A DNA stretch of 64,000 bases from Desulfopila sp. IMCC35006 (GTDB lineage: Bacteria > Desulfobacterota > Desulfobulbia > Desulfobulbales > Desulfocapsaceae): positions 62,001-126,000 of the forward strand of contig NZ_SWCM01000006.1 in NCBI RefSeq assembly GCF_005116645.1, read 5' to 3'. The first letter of the stretch is position 1; the number at the start of each line of letters is the position of its first letter. The position numbers and the translations under genes are program-made. Under the pieces are notes generated by a model. The model saw nothing but the letters and a program-made list of their open reading frames with translations. It was not told the DNA's origin and did no database searches. This document shows, piece by piece, positions 45,581 to 54,611 of this stretch.

Positions 45581-47676
45581 TGGAACTGACGAACGTACAA
45601 AACAGACTGTCCAACCTGAGTTTTAAACAACTCTTCGGCCGCAGCGATGTCGTCGCCGGCCTGGGACTTGTCTCCATCCTGATGATCATGATCATTCCAC
45701 TGCCGTCGATCATCCTGGATCTGTTTCTTTCCATGAACATCACCATCGGCCTGCTTATTCTCATCATCAGCTTGTACACGGTAAAGGCCACGGATTTTTC
45801 TATTTTCCCTTCCCTGCTTCTGACCACCACCCTTTTCCGGCTGGCGCTGAACGTCGCATCTACCCGTCTTATCCTGATCCACGGTGACGAAGGGCCAGGC
45901 GCCGCCGGATCGGTTATTCAATCGTTTGGCCAATTCGTGGTCGGCGGCAACTATGTGGTTGGTATTGTCATCTTTGCCATTCTGGTGCTGATTAATTTCA
46001 TGGTTATCACGAAAGGTGCCGGCCGGGTCGCCGAAGTCGCTGCCCGTTTTACCCTTGATGCGATGCCCGGAAAACAGATGGCCATCGACGCCGATCTCAA
46101 TGCCGGACTGATCAATGAAGATCAGGCGAGAGCCCGGCGCGAAAGCATCGCCAAAGAATCCAGTTTTCACGGGGCCATGGACGGTGCGTCAAAGTTTGTC
46201 AAGGGCGATGCCATTGCCGGTATTATCATTACCTTTATCAATATCGGGGCCGGTTTTGTCATCGGCGTCGTGCAAAAAGGCATGCCGGTGGCCGAGGCTG
46301 CCGCCAACTACACCATTCTTACCGTCGGCGACGGACTGGTCGGCCAGATTCCCGCCCTTATCATCTCCACGGCAGCAGGTCTACTGGTCACCCGAACTAC
46401 CGGGGATTTGGACTTCGGCAGTGATCTTAAAAGTCAGTTTACCGTTAATTCTGTTGCACTCTGGGTGGTTGCCGGAATCCTCATCGCCTTCGCATTGATT
46501 CCAGGCCTGCCGTTCTTCCCCTTTCTCATTCTTTCCTGCAGTCTCGCAGCACTTGCCTACCACCTCGATCAATCAAAGGCAGCCAAGGAAGAAGAGATCA
46601 TTGAGCAGCCGGAACAGGCGCCGGTTAAGCGGGAAGAAAACTATGAAGAAATGCTCAACGTCGACATGCTGCAGCTTGAAGTGGGCTACGGTCTCATCCC
46701 CTTTGTCGATTCGGCCCAGGACGGTGAGTTGCTCAACCGGATTCAATCGATCCGGAAACAGTTCGCCCTCAACAACGGTTTCATCGTTCCGCCGGTACAC
46801 ATTAAAGATAACCTGCAGCTGTCACCCAACCATTACACCTTCTCCCTGAAAGGAGTGAAGGTCGCTGAATCCGAGATCCTGCCGGATCATTTCATGGCCA
46901 TGGATCCAGGCATGGTGACGGAAACGATGCGCGGGATTGCCACCACCGAACCGGCCTTCGGACTCCCGGCGCTGTGGATCAGCTCGGACAAAAAAGATCG
47001 GGCCCAGATCGCCGGCTACACGGTCGTTGACTGCACCACCGTGATGGCAACCCATATCAGCGAGATCATCAAACAGTACTCCCATGAGTTAATCGGCCGT
47101 CAGGAGGTCCAGGGGCTTCTTGACAATCTCGCCCGCAGCTATCCGAAACTGGTTGAGGAACTGATTCCGGCCGTGCTGTCTCTTGGCACCATCATGCGGG
47201 TGCTGCAGAACCTGTTGAAAGAAGGGGTGTCAATCCGGGATCTTCGCACTATCCTGGAAACCATGGCTGACTGGGCTCCGACAACACAGGATACCGATAT
47301 CATCACCGAATACGTCCGGCACGCGCTGGCCAGGACCATCAGCAACGACCTGGCGGTCAACGGGGTTATCCCGGTTATCACCCTGGCCAAACCCGCCGAG
47401 GATGCCATCAGAAACGGTGTGCAGCACAAGGAGACAGGAGCATATCTGTCCATTGACCCGGTCATTGCCCAGCGAATTCTCGACAGCATCGGCAGGGCGA
47501 TTCAGTTTTTTGACGGCGGCAGCCGACCTGCCCTGCTGGCCGCACCTCAGATCCGGCCCTTCGTTCGCAATTTAACGGAGAGATATTATCCGTCACTGAC
47601 CATTCTCTCGCATAATGAAATTACTCCCAATCTTAAGATCAGATCTCTAGGAACGGTGAACCTGGATGCAAGTTAG
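45580..47676 (+). CDS. flhA: flagellar export protein FlhA
   Basis: 698 aa. Eight membrane helices, the FHIPEP loop (FALNVASTRLIL, DAMPGKQMAIDADLNAGLI), and a large cytoplasmic domain that forms the nonameric docking ring for chaperones. It uses proton motive force for export. Overlaps flhB by one base and flhF by eleven. Confidence 0.96.
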   Translation: MELTNVQNRLSNLSFKQLFGRSDVVAGLGLVSILMIMIIPLPSIILDLFLSMNITIGLLILIISLYTVKATDFSIFPSLLLTTTLFRLALNVASTRLILIHGDEGPGAAGSVIQSFGQFVVGGNYVVGIVIFAILVLINFMVITKGAGRVAEVAARFTLDAMPGKQMAIDADLNAGLINEDQARARRESIAKESSFHGAMDGASKFVKGDAIAGIIITFINIGAGFVIGVVQKGMPVAEAAANYTILTVGDGLVGQIPALIISTAAGLLVTRTTGDLDFGSDLKSQFTVNSVALWVVAGILIAFALIPGLPFFPFLILSCSLAALAYHLDQSKAAKEEEIIEQPEQAPVKREENYEEMLNVDMLQLEVGYGLIPFVDSAQDGELLNRIQSIRKQFALNNGFIVPPVHIKDNLQLSPNHYTFSLKGVKVAESEILPDHFMAMDPGMVTETMRGIATTEPAFGLPALWISSDKKDRAQIAGYTVVDCTTVMATHISEIIKQYSHELIGRQEVQGLLDNLARSYPKLVEELIPAVLSLGTIMRVLQNLLKEGVSIRDLRTILETMADWAPTTQDTDIITEYVRHALARTISNDLAVNGVIPVITLAKPAEDAIRNGVQHKETGAYLSIDPVIAQRILDSIGRAIQFFDGGSRPALLAAPQIRPFVRNLTERYYPSLTILSHNEITPNLKIRSLGTVNLDAS

Positions 47677-49027
47677 AGTCTTTCAATCGGCAGACATGGC
47701 TTCGGGCCTGAAACAGATCAAGCAGGAACTTGGTCCGGATGCACTTATCCTGTCAACCAGGACGGTCCGCAACGGCAAGCTCGGGATACTGGGCAAACCG
47801 ATGCTGGAGATTACCGCAGCCATTGATGCCGACTTACCGCAAACGAAGCAAGGTGTCGCCGGCTACCCCGGTTCTCCCAGGCAGGCAAGCGCCCCTGCAG
47901 CTGATGCAAGAAGGCAGAAGATTGGTTTTCGCCATACCGTCGACGATGCGGTCGACGGGTATCTCAATGAGCCCCCAGCGACCAATTACCACCCCTACAG
48001 CAGGGCCGTTTCACGTGCAGCGACACCTGAAAGAGAAGCGGCACACCCCGCGATGGCGAATGATCCCGGCCTGCAGAGTGAAGTTAATGAGCTGAAAAAA
48101 CTGGTGAAGAGCCTCGCCGGCCAGATAACGGATCTTGCCGAAAAAGAGAGTGTCACGCATTCTGCCAGACATGCCGCGCTTCAGGTCAAAGGGGCCGAAT
48201 CAGCGTCCCGGCCCACCGGCAATCCTCTGCAGGGCGACCATATCCTCACCACGCTTATCGACAGAGGTATCAACGTCGAAACATCGCGGACCATTGCCGG
48301 CTTTCTGCGGCAGAGCCTGACTGATCTGGAGCTGTGCGACTCGGCTCATGTGCAGGATACGATAATCTCGACCATAGCAGATCTCATTGCCGTTAAACCA
48401 CCGGTGTTTGCCGCGAAGCAGCAACAGCAGCGTATTGCGCTGGTCGGCCCCACCGGAGTCGGGAAAACAACCACCCTGGCGAAAATAGCCGCAAACTACC
48501 TGAGCAAGTATTCCCATTCCATCGCCTTAATCACCATCGATACGTATCGAATTGCCGCCGTCGAGCAGCTGAAGGTCTACGGTGAAATTATGCGCCTGCC
48601 GGTGGATGTGGTCATCAACCCGGAGCAGCTTGAACGGGCAATCAACCGGCACAGCGACAAGGAACTGATCCTGATTGATACAGCAGGCAGGAGCCCGAGG
48701 GACAGTTACTGCATCGAGGAGCTCGCCTCGTTTCTGCCCGAAAAACTCGATATCGACAAACACCTGGTCCTTTCTGCGGGGAGCCGCGAGAATGAGCTGG
48801 TGAGCACCATTAAACGTTTCAACACACTCGGTATCAGTAATACCATTTTTACTAAAATTGACGAATGTGCCAGCCTTGGCGTGCTCCTCAACATACAGAT
48901 CCAGAACTCTTCCCCGTTGTCCTGGGTGACTAACGGCCAGAGAGTCCCCGAAGATTTACTGGAAGCTTCTCCAGAAATTATTGCCCAGTTGATCATGTCT
49001 CAACATGAAGGATCCCAGCATGACTAA
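47666..49027 (+). CDS. flhF: flagellar SRP-like GTPase FlhF
   Basis: 453 aa. N-terminal basic domain and variable linker (to about 200), then an SRP54-type NG domain with GPTGVGKTTTLAKIAA (about residue 261), DTYRIAAVEQL and DTAGRSP. FlhF decides where and how many polar flagella form, with FlhG. Its presence suggests polar flagellation. Confidence 0.94.
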   Translation: MQVRVFQSADMASGLKQIKQELGPDALILSTRTVRNGKLGILGKPMLEITAAIDADLPQTKQGVAGYPGSPRQASAPAADARRQKIGFRHTVDDAVDGYLNEPPATNYHPYSRAVSRAATPEREAAHPAMANDPGLQSEVNELKKLVKSLAGQITDLAEKESVTHSARHAALQVKGAESASRPTGNPLQGDHILTTLIDRGINVETSRTIAGFLRQSLTDLELCDSAHVQDTIISTIADLIAVKPPVFAAKQQQQRIALVGPTGVGKTTTLAKIAANYLSKYSHSIALITIDTYRIAAVEQLKVYGEIMRLPVDVVINPEQLERAINRHSDKELILIDTAGRSPRDSYCIEELASFLPEKLDIDKHLVLSAGSRENELVSTIKRFNTLGISNTIFTKIDECASLGVLLNIQIQNSSPLSWVTNGQRVPEDLLEASPEIIAQLIMSQHEGSQHD

Positions 49028-49919
49028 TACATCTCATTTACCCGGAGATCAGGCCAAAACGTTGCGTGATCTGAACTCTCGCCAATCCGATAGTGTACCG
49101 GCCGAGGTCGAGGAGACAACCACCGTCTACTCGATTACCAGCGGCAAAGGAGGCGTCGGCAAGACAGCGGTTTGCGCCAACCTTGCCTACAATCTCGGGA
49201 CCATGGGGAAACGCGTCCTCATCCTTGATGCCGATCTTGGGCTGGCCAATATCGATGTGGTTTTCGGTTTGTCACCTTCGTATAATCTCAATCATTTTTT
49301 TTCCGGAGAATACGAGCTGCAGGATATCATGGTGGATGGCCCGGTGGGTATCAAAATACTGCCGGCAGGCTCGGGTATCCAGAATTTCACCCGGTTGAAT
49401 TCCAATCAGAAAATGCGCCTGCTCGACGGCCTCGACTCCATGCACAACCATTTCGACTATGTACTGATCGACACGGAAGCGGGAATTTCTGAGAACGTCA
49501 CCTATTTCAACACCGCAGCCCAGGAGATACTGGTGGTAACGACGCCGGAACCAACCGCGATAACGGATGCCTACGCGCTGATGAAGCTGCTCTCCACCCA
49601 GTACCATGAAAAAAAATTCAACCTGGTCGTCAACCAGATCCGCTCGGAAAACGATGCCCTGGATGTGTATCGCAAATTAACCATGGTCGCCAACCGCTAT
49701 CTCGACATCTCCATCGATTATCTCGGATCTATCCCCGAAGATCGACAGATGATCGACTCTATCCGGAAACAGAAGGTAATCAGCGAACTCAACCCCGGCT
49801 CAAAAGTGACGACGGCCTTCCGGCAACTGGCCGGAAGAATATGTTCCGAACCGTCGCAGACCACGCCCAAGGGGAATCTGCAATTTTTCTGGAAAAAACT
49901 GCTCAACATCGGGGGCTGA
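49020..49919 (+). CDS. flhG: flagellar number regulator FlhG (FleN, MinD-like ATPase)
   Basis: 299 aa from ATG 49020 (AAGGA eight bases upstream); an ATG at 49005 is an alternative. Deviant Walker A SGKGGVGKT near residue 41, DADLGLANIDV, and DTEAGISENV switch II identify the MinD/ParA branch. It restrains FlhF and, in pseudomonads, the FleQ activator; a similar link with the activator at 18415 is possible. Confidence 0.93.
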   Translation: MTNTSHLPGDQAKTLRDLNSRQSDSVPAEVEETTTVYSITSGKGGVGKTAVCANLAYNLGTMGKRVLILDADLGLANIDVVFGLSPSYNLNHFFSGEYELQDIMVDGPVGIKILPAGSGIQNFTRLNSNQKMRLLDGLDSMHNHFDYVLIDTEAGISENVTYFNTAAQEILVVTTPEPTAITDAYALMKLLSTQYHEKKFNLVVNQIRSENDALDVYRKLTMVANRYLDISIDYLGSIPEDRQMIDSIRKQKVISELNPGSKVTTAFRQLAGRICSEPSQTTPKGNLQFFWKKLLNIGG

Positions 49920-49925
49920 TAAGAG

Positions 49926-50657
49926 ATGAACTACAATCACAATCCCCACGCAGAAGACAAATCGAAAATAATCCGCGACCATCTCTACCTGGTGGATATT
50001 CTGGTCGGCAGAATGATAACCCAGGTACCGTCCTTCATGAATAAAGACGACATGAAGAGCGCCGGGATGCTCGGTCTTCTCGATGCGGCCAACAAGTATG
50101 ACACCTCGAAAAACATCCTGTTCAAAACCTTTGCCGAATACCGTATTCGCGGGGCCATTCTAGATGAGATGCGCAAACTCGACTGGTTCTCCAGATCCCT
50201 GCGGGAGAAACAGACCCGCATAGGCAGAACTATCGTGGATCTGGAGCTGCAGCTCGGACGAGACCCGGAAGATCATGAAGTCGCCCGGGCGATGCAGCTC
50301 TCTCTCGACGAGTACCGGTCAATGCTGGGTGAAGTCGGGCATCTGGGCTGCGTCAGCCTCAATGAAACCCTCGACAACAGCCAGGAAGGCAGCTCGTTTC
50401 TCGATTCCCTGGTGGATGAACGAAGCGATATCTCACCGGGGGCGAGAATTGAAGGGCAGCAGCTGACCGCAAAAGTTGCCGAGGTGCTCGCCCTGCTCTC
50501 CGAAAAAGAACGGTTGGTCATCTCCCTCTACTACTACGAAGAGCTGACGCAGAAAGAGATCGCCGATGTACTGGAACTCTCCGAAGGCAGAGTCTCCCAG
50601 CTGCACAGTCAGGCCCTTATCAAGCTGAAAACCAAGCTGGACGCCAGGCTGCACTGA
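49926..50657 (+). CDS. fliA: flagellar sigma factor FliA (sigma28)
   Basis: 243 aa with sigma regions 2 (MLGLLDAANKYD...FKTFAEYRIRGAILDEMRKLDW), 3 and 4.2 (LTQKEIADVLELSEGRVSQLHSQAL). Directs late flagellar genes and is held by FlgM (encoded at 57108). Six bases after flhG. FliA-type sites are visible ahead of flgF, the flgM operon and fliC. Confidence 0.95.
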   Translation: MNYNHNPHAEDKSKIIRDHLYLVDILVGRMITQVPSFMNKDDMKSAGMLGLLDAANKYDTSKNILFKTFAEYRIRGAILDEMRKLDWFSRSLREKQTRIGRTIVDLELQLGRDPEDHEVARAMQLSLDEYRSMLGEVGHLGCVSLNETLDNSQEGSSFLDSLVDERSDISPGARIEGQQLTAKVAEVLALLSEKERLVISLYYYEELTQKEIADVLELSEGRVSQLHSQALIKLKTKLDARLH

Positions 50658-50671
50658 AATGGAAATCGACC

Positions 50672-51085
50672 ATGGATAAACTACATCCGGCTCACTATGC
50701 AACAATCAGCCTGGCAGTTGTCACTGTTTTGTTGCTTGTCCTTCTCTTTCTTCTCAAAAAAAAGACGACGCTCCTGTCACAGCAGCTCGTCCAGCTGACC
50801 ACGATGCTGGAAATAACCCGAAAGCGACTCGCCAGGCTCCAGGAAAAACATGACAAAATAGTTGCTTTTCAAAACAGTCTCAAAACGGCAGAACTGACCA
50901 CCATGCTGCAAAAACCCCGTCTTAATGCCCAGAGTACGGCTTCCGGCCCGACCCTTTCCGGGAAATACAGCAGGATCAAGTCTCTTGCCGAAAAAGGTCT
51001 GTCGGTCGATGAAATTGCCGCGATTCTCGGCGTCTCAACCCATGAAGCCCGGCAACTGGTAAATTTATCCAAGCTGGCCCAGTGA
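50672..51085 (+). CDS. membrane-anchored helix-turn-helix protein (DUF2802-like)
   Basis: 137 aa. One N-terminal membrane helix (about 10-28), a coiled coil (about 35-70), and a C-terminal helix-turn-helix-like segment (KSLAEKGLSVDEIAAILGVS). The pattern resembles DUF2802/DUF6115 proteins often found beside fliA or chemotaxis genes. Function unknown. It follows fliA by 14 bases and ends the operon before a FliA-type promoter. Confidence 0.75.
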   Translation: MDKLHPAHYATISLAVVTVLLLVLLFLLKKKTTLLSQQLVQLTTMLEITRKRLARLQEKHDKIVAFQNSLKTAELTTMLQKPRLNAQSTASGPTLSGKYSRIKSLAEKGLSVDEIAAILGVSTHEARQLVNLSKLAQ

Positions 51086-51115
51086 CATCGCGCAGGGAAT
51101 ATTACAGCTTAATGT

Positions 51116-51142
51116 TTAAGAAAACCGACAACAAACCGATAA
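51116..51142 (+). promoter_or_regulatory. candidate FliA (sigma28) promoter of flgF
   Basis: TTAAGAAA, eleven bases, ACCGATAA; the -10 box differs from GCCGATAA only at its first base. Predicted start near 51149, 37 bases before flgF. Best FliA-type match in the window. Confidence 0.6.
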
Positions 51143-51185
51143 GAAAAGAGTCAAAGTAAATCTCTTTTATCTATAGGATGCACAT

Positions 51186-51935
51186 ATGGTTTCAGGAAAA
51201 TACAGCGCGCTGGCCGGAGCGATCTCCAGGGAACAGGCGATAGCCAATCTCAGCAACAACATGGCGAACGTCAGTACCAGCGGCTATAAAAAATCGCATA
51301 TCAGCTTTGAGTCTATCCTCCAGGAAAAGACCCAGACGGGTGCCGCCAAGGGCATTAACTACGACCGCATTGGTAAAAACTTCACCGATTTTTCACCCGG
51401 ACCGGTTCGGATGACTGAAAACCCGCTCGACATTACCATTCAGGGGGAAGGTTTTTTAAAAGTCCAGGGTCCTGCCGGAATTTTATATACCAGACGCGGG
51501 GATCTGGCGATCAACGCGGCAGGCGAGCTCGCCACAAGCAACGGATTGCCGGTTCTCGATACCGGCAACTCGCCGATTTCCATTCCCGACACCGACATAA
51601 GCTCCATTGCAATTGGCGACGATGGGACAATTTACACCCTTGGCCCGCAGGGATCCAGAGCGGAAGTCGCCCAACTGGGGGTTGTTGATATTGACGATAA
51701 ACTGAAGCTTAAACGGGAATCCGACACGACCTTTTCCCTTGAAACGGGCGCAGCTGAAATTCCAGGTGAAAATTTCAGGATCGTCCAAGGCGGGCTGGAG
51801 CTGTCCAACGTCAATATGGCCGAGGGAATGGCCGAGATGATTGACAATTACCGGACTTTTGAAACCTACCACAAGGTGCTGAAGAGTTACCAGACTATCA
51901 GCGAGCAGCAGGAAGAACTCGGTACCCTGGCCTGA
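51186..51935 (+). CDS. flgF: flagellar rod protein FlgF
   Basis: 249 aa. N-terminal REQAIANLSNNMANVSTSGYK, middle YTRRGDLAINAAGEL and C-terminal MIDNYRTFETYHKVLKSY belong to the FlgE/F/G family; length and pairing with flgG make it FlgF, the proximal-to-distal rod protein. TAGGATGCAC lies before the ATG. A 19-bp hairpin starts at its stop codon. Confidence 0.93.
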   Translation: MVSGKYSALAGAISREQAIANLSNNMANVSTSGYKKSHISFESILQEKTQTGAAKGINYDRIGKNFTDFSPGPVRMTENPLDITIQGEGFLKVQGPAGILYTRRGDLAINAAGELATSNGLPVLDTGNSPISIPDTDISSIAIGDDGTIYTLGPQGSRAEVAQLGVVDIDDKLKLKRESDTTFSLETGAAEIPGENFRIVQGGLELSNVNMAEGMAEMIDNYRTFETYHKVLKSYQTISEQQEELGTLA

Positions 51936-51980
51936 TGGTTTAGTAAAAAGCTTGATATTCGAGCTTTTTACTAAACCATC
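51934..51980 (+). other. perfect 19-bp hairpin between flgF and flgG
   Basis: 51934-51952 (GATGGTTTAGTAAAAAGCT) pairs perfectly with 51962-51980 around a 9-base loop; the stem includes the last two bases of the flgF stop. The right arm has a T5 run but no T-tail follows. It may be a partial terminator or an RNA processing site that sets FlgF against FlgG amounts. Confidence 0.6.
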
Positions 51981-52013
51981 CTGTGTATGCAGACTTTTCT
52001 ACGACTTTTCTCT

Positions 52014-52038
52014 GGTACCCATGCGCCGCATGGGTACC
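52014..52038. repeat. REP-like palindrome, copy 4 (perfect)
   Basis: GGTACCCATGCG, one base, CGCATGGGTACC: 12-bp perfect arms. Located in the flgF-flgG gap, 47 bases before flgG. Confidence 0.7.
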
Positions 52039-52084
52039 ACGGCAGATTTATCATTTACTCATAGAGAACAACAAAGGAACAGAT

Positions 52085-52870
52085 ATGATCAGATCACTTT
52101 GGACCGGCACCACGGGAATGCACAGTCAGCAGTTGAATATTGACGTCATTTCCAACAATCTGGCCAACGTCAGCACCACCGGTTTCAAGAAAAGCAAGGC
52201 CGATTTCCAGGATCTGCTGTATCAGACAATGAAGGTACCCGGCAGTCAAACTTCGGCGGACACCGAATCCCCCACAGGCATCCTCATCGGCCTCGGGGTA
52301 AAACCGGCCGCAGTCACCAAGGTTTTTTCTCAGGGCGATCTGATACTCACCGAAAACGAACTGGATGTCGCCATCGAGGGCAACGGTTTCCTTCAGGTAG
52401 AGCAACCGAACGGCAACACCGGCTATACCAGGGCCGGGGCATTAAAACGCGACAGCAACGGCCGGATAACAACCTCCGACGGCTATATTATCATTCCGGC
52501 AATCACCATCCCCGAAGGTGCCAAACAGATCACCATCGGGGAAACCGGCATTGTCAGTGCCATCATTGACAGTGATACGACCAGCACGGAACTCGGAACA
52601 ATCGAACTGGCGACTTTTACCAATAATGCCGGTCTCTCCGCCATTGGCAAAAACCTGTTCGAAGAAACAGCCGCCTCAGGCAACGCCCAGACCGGCACTC
52701 CCGGAGAGGACGGTTTCGGTACCCTGCTCCAGAGTTACCTGGAGGGCTCCAATGTCAATATAGTGGAAGAGCTGGCCAGTATGATCACCACGCAAAGGGC
52801 CTATGAAATTAACTCGAAGACCATCCAGACCTCCGATGAAATGATGCAGACCACCAACAACCTCGTTTAA
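52085..52870 (+). CDS. flgG: flagellar distal rod protein FlgG
   Basis: 261 aa from ATG 52085, with AAAGGAAC upstream; the frame is open further upstream but that would read through the palindrome. Diagnostic N-terminus MIRSLWTGTTGMHSQQLNID and C-terminal MITTQRAYEINSKTIQTSDE. The distal rod that crosses the periplasm. flgA follows two bases later. Confidence 0.96.
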   Translation: MIRSLWTGTTGMHSQQLNIDVISNNLANVSTTGFKKSKADFQDLLYQTMKVPGSQTSADTESPTGILIGLGVKPAAVTKVFSQGDLILTENELDVAIEGNGFLQVEQPNGNTGYTRAGALKRDSNGRITTSDGYIIIPAITIPEGAKQITIGETGIVSAIIDSDTTSTELGTIELATFTNNAGLSAIGKNLFEETAASGNAQTGTPGEDGFGTLLQSYLEGSNVNIVEELASMITTQRAYEINSKTIQTSDEMMQTTNNLV

Positions 52871-52872
52871 TT

Positions 52873-53820
52873 ATGCAAAAAGTATTCATAATAGTCTGCC
52901 TGCTGTTCGGCTCGGTGCAGATAGCCAGTGCCCTGGAAATAACTTTTAAACCCAACAGTTCGGTGGACGACTCCGTTATCAGACTAGGCGATATAGTCAG
53001 CTTTGATCAGCAGACCGAAATGGCCAAAGCACTCGCCACCCAGCAGATAGGCCAGGCGCCTGCCCCGGGAGAGACGATTACGTTGAGCTCGATCAGTATC
53101 AAGGACCACATCGCCGCCAGCCAGACTCTGCCCCAGGATATCCAGTGGACCGGTTCACCAACCGTCGCCATACTGCGCAGCGGCATTGACATCGGCCCTG
53201 AACGGATACAGACAATTATCGCCGACTATATAAAAAAGAACCAAAACGACCTGCCCGAGGCGGAAATCCGCTTTGTGCCGGAATCGCTGCCCCTGCCCTT
53301 TACCCTGCCGACCGGTGATCTCAGTTATGATGTAACGCCATCAAATCCCGCTATTCTCGGCAGCTCACGGTTTTCGATAATTTTCAGGGTCAATGATACC
53401 GTCGTCAAAAACATGTCGGTACGAGGGAAAATAGAAGCTCTTGCCCAGGTTGTCGTCTGTGCTGGCAACTTGAACAGAGGCGAGATACTCCGTCCCCAAC
53501 ATCTCAAAACGGCGCTTATGGATATCAGCGCAATAGAGAATCCCTGCTTTGAGCCAAATGATCTCATTGGTCAAAAACTGCAGAGGAGCCTGCGGGCCGG
53601 GTCTCCCGTTCTGTTATCCATGGTTGAAACACTGCCAATAGTACGACGGGGCGAACGAGTGAAAATTGTCATCAACTCAGGTCCACTGCATCTTAGCGCG
53701 ACGGGCCTTGCCAATAGTGATGGAGCGCTGAACGAAATGATTCGGGTCCGCAATATCAATTCAAATAAAATGGTCTATTGCCGGGTAGCCGCTCCGGGTC
53801 TGGTGGAGGTAATGCTCTGA
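52873..53820 (+). CDS. flgA: P-ring assembly chaperone FlgA
   Basis: 315 aa. Signal peptide (MQKVFIIVCLLFGSVQIASA) then a long N-terminal region and the C-terminal SAF/ChapFlgA domain (VVCAGNLNRGEILRPQHL, GERVKIVINSGPLHL). It helps FlgI form the P ring in the periplasm. Longer than the 219-aa E. coli form, because of the N-terminal extra domain common in deltaproteobacteria. Confidence 0.92.
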   Translation: MQKVFIIVCLLFGSVQIASALEITFKPNSSVDDSVIRLGDIVSFDQQTEMAKALATQQIGQAPAPGETITLSSISIKDHIAASQTLPQDIQWTGSPTVAILRSGIDIGPERIQTIIADYIKKNQNDLPEAEIRFVPESLPLPFTLPTGDLSYDVTPSNPAILGSSRFSIIFRVNDTVVKNMSVRGKIEALAQVVVCAGNLNRGEILRPQHLKTALMDISAIENPCFEPNDLIGQKLQRSLRAGSPVLLSMVETLPIVRRGERVKIVINSGPLHLSATGLANSDGALNEMIRVRNINSNKMVYCRVAAPGLVEVML

Positions 53821-53821
53821 G

Positions 53822-54505
53822 ATGAAAAATCTACTGTTCGTAATATGCTGTGGCCTGCTGCTTGCCGCCTGTGCCCCAACCCAACCTTTAATGACCATCC
53901 AGGAACCGCTGGAAGAAATTCATGCCGCCGAACCGGTGATCAGGGAACAGGGTTCGCTCTGGCAGAATGGCAACCGTTCGATGTTTTCCGATCAGAAAGC
54001 CCGGGATGTCGGCGATATCGTTACCGTCATTATTTCTGAAACGGCCAGCGCATCAAAACAAGCCTCAACATCGACTGACCGGTCATCCAGTGTCTCCGCC
54101 TCAATACCCAATCTCTTTGGCCTGGAAAACAGCAAGGTCTTCACCGGCGATAATCCAATCAATCTCAGCAGCCTGGTCAGCGCCGATCTGAGCAACGGCT
54201 TTGACGGCAGTGGCTCCACGACCAGAAAAGAAGACCTGAAGGCCTATCTGACGACCCAGGTTGTCGGCCGGTATCCCAACGGACAACTGAAAATTCGCGG
54301 CGGCAAGGAAGTCATGGTCAACAGTGAGGTCCAGATTATTTATCTGACCGGCATTATCAGACCGGTGGACATCACTGCAGCCAATACGGTCAACTCGGCA
54401 AAAATCCTCAATGCCCGGATCAGCTACACCGGTAAAGGTGCGATCAGCGATAAGCAGAAGCCCGGCTGGGGTGCGCGCATTCTTGATAATGTCTGGCCGT
54501 TTTAA
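53822..54505 (+). CDS. flgH: flagellar L-ring lipoprotein FlgH
   Basis: 227 aa. Lipoprotein signal with lipobox LAAC (cysteine at about 17), then GSLWQNGNRSMFSDQKARDVGD and SGSTTRKEDLKAYLTTQVVG-like blocks typical of FlgH. Forms the outer-membrane ring. One base after flgA. Confidence 0.95.
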   Translation: MKNLLFVICCGLLLAACAPTQPLMTIQEPLEEIHAAEPVIREQGSLWQNGNRSMFSDQKARDVGDIVTVIISETASASKQASTSTDRSSSVSASIPNLFGLENSKVFTGDNPINLSSLVSADLSNGFDGSGSTTRKEDLKAYLTTQVVGRYPNGQLKIRGGKEVMVNSEVQIIYLTGIIRPVDITAANTVNSAKILNARISYTGKGAISDKQKPGWGARILDNVWPF

Positions 54506-54523
54506 TAACCTGTGACTATCCAG

Positions 54524-54549
54524 CTGGTTCCCATGCGCTGCATGGAACC
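54524..54549. repeat. REP-like palindrome, copy 5
   Basis: CTGGTTCCCATGCGCTGCAT then GGAACC; arms GGTTCC(C)ATGC / GCATGGAACC with one base lost. In the 106-base gap between flgH and flgI. Confidence 0.6.
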
Positions 54550-54611
54550 TTTTTACCGCATATGATAGTTTTACTACCTATTGGAATAAATAAGTTATCA
54601 ATGGATTTGGT

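Noticed and set aside
51094-51110. GG-N10-GC match before flgF
   Set aside because: The -12 part reads CAGC, without the T residues needed, and a much better FliA site follows.
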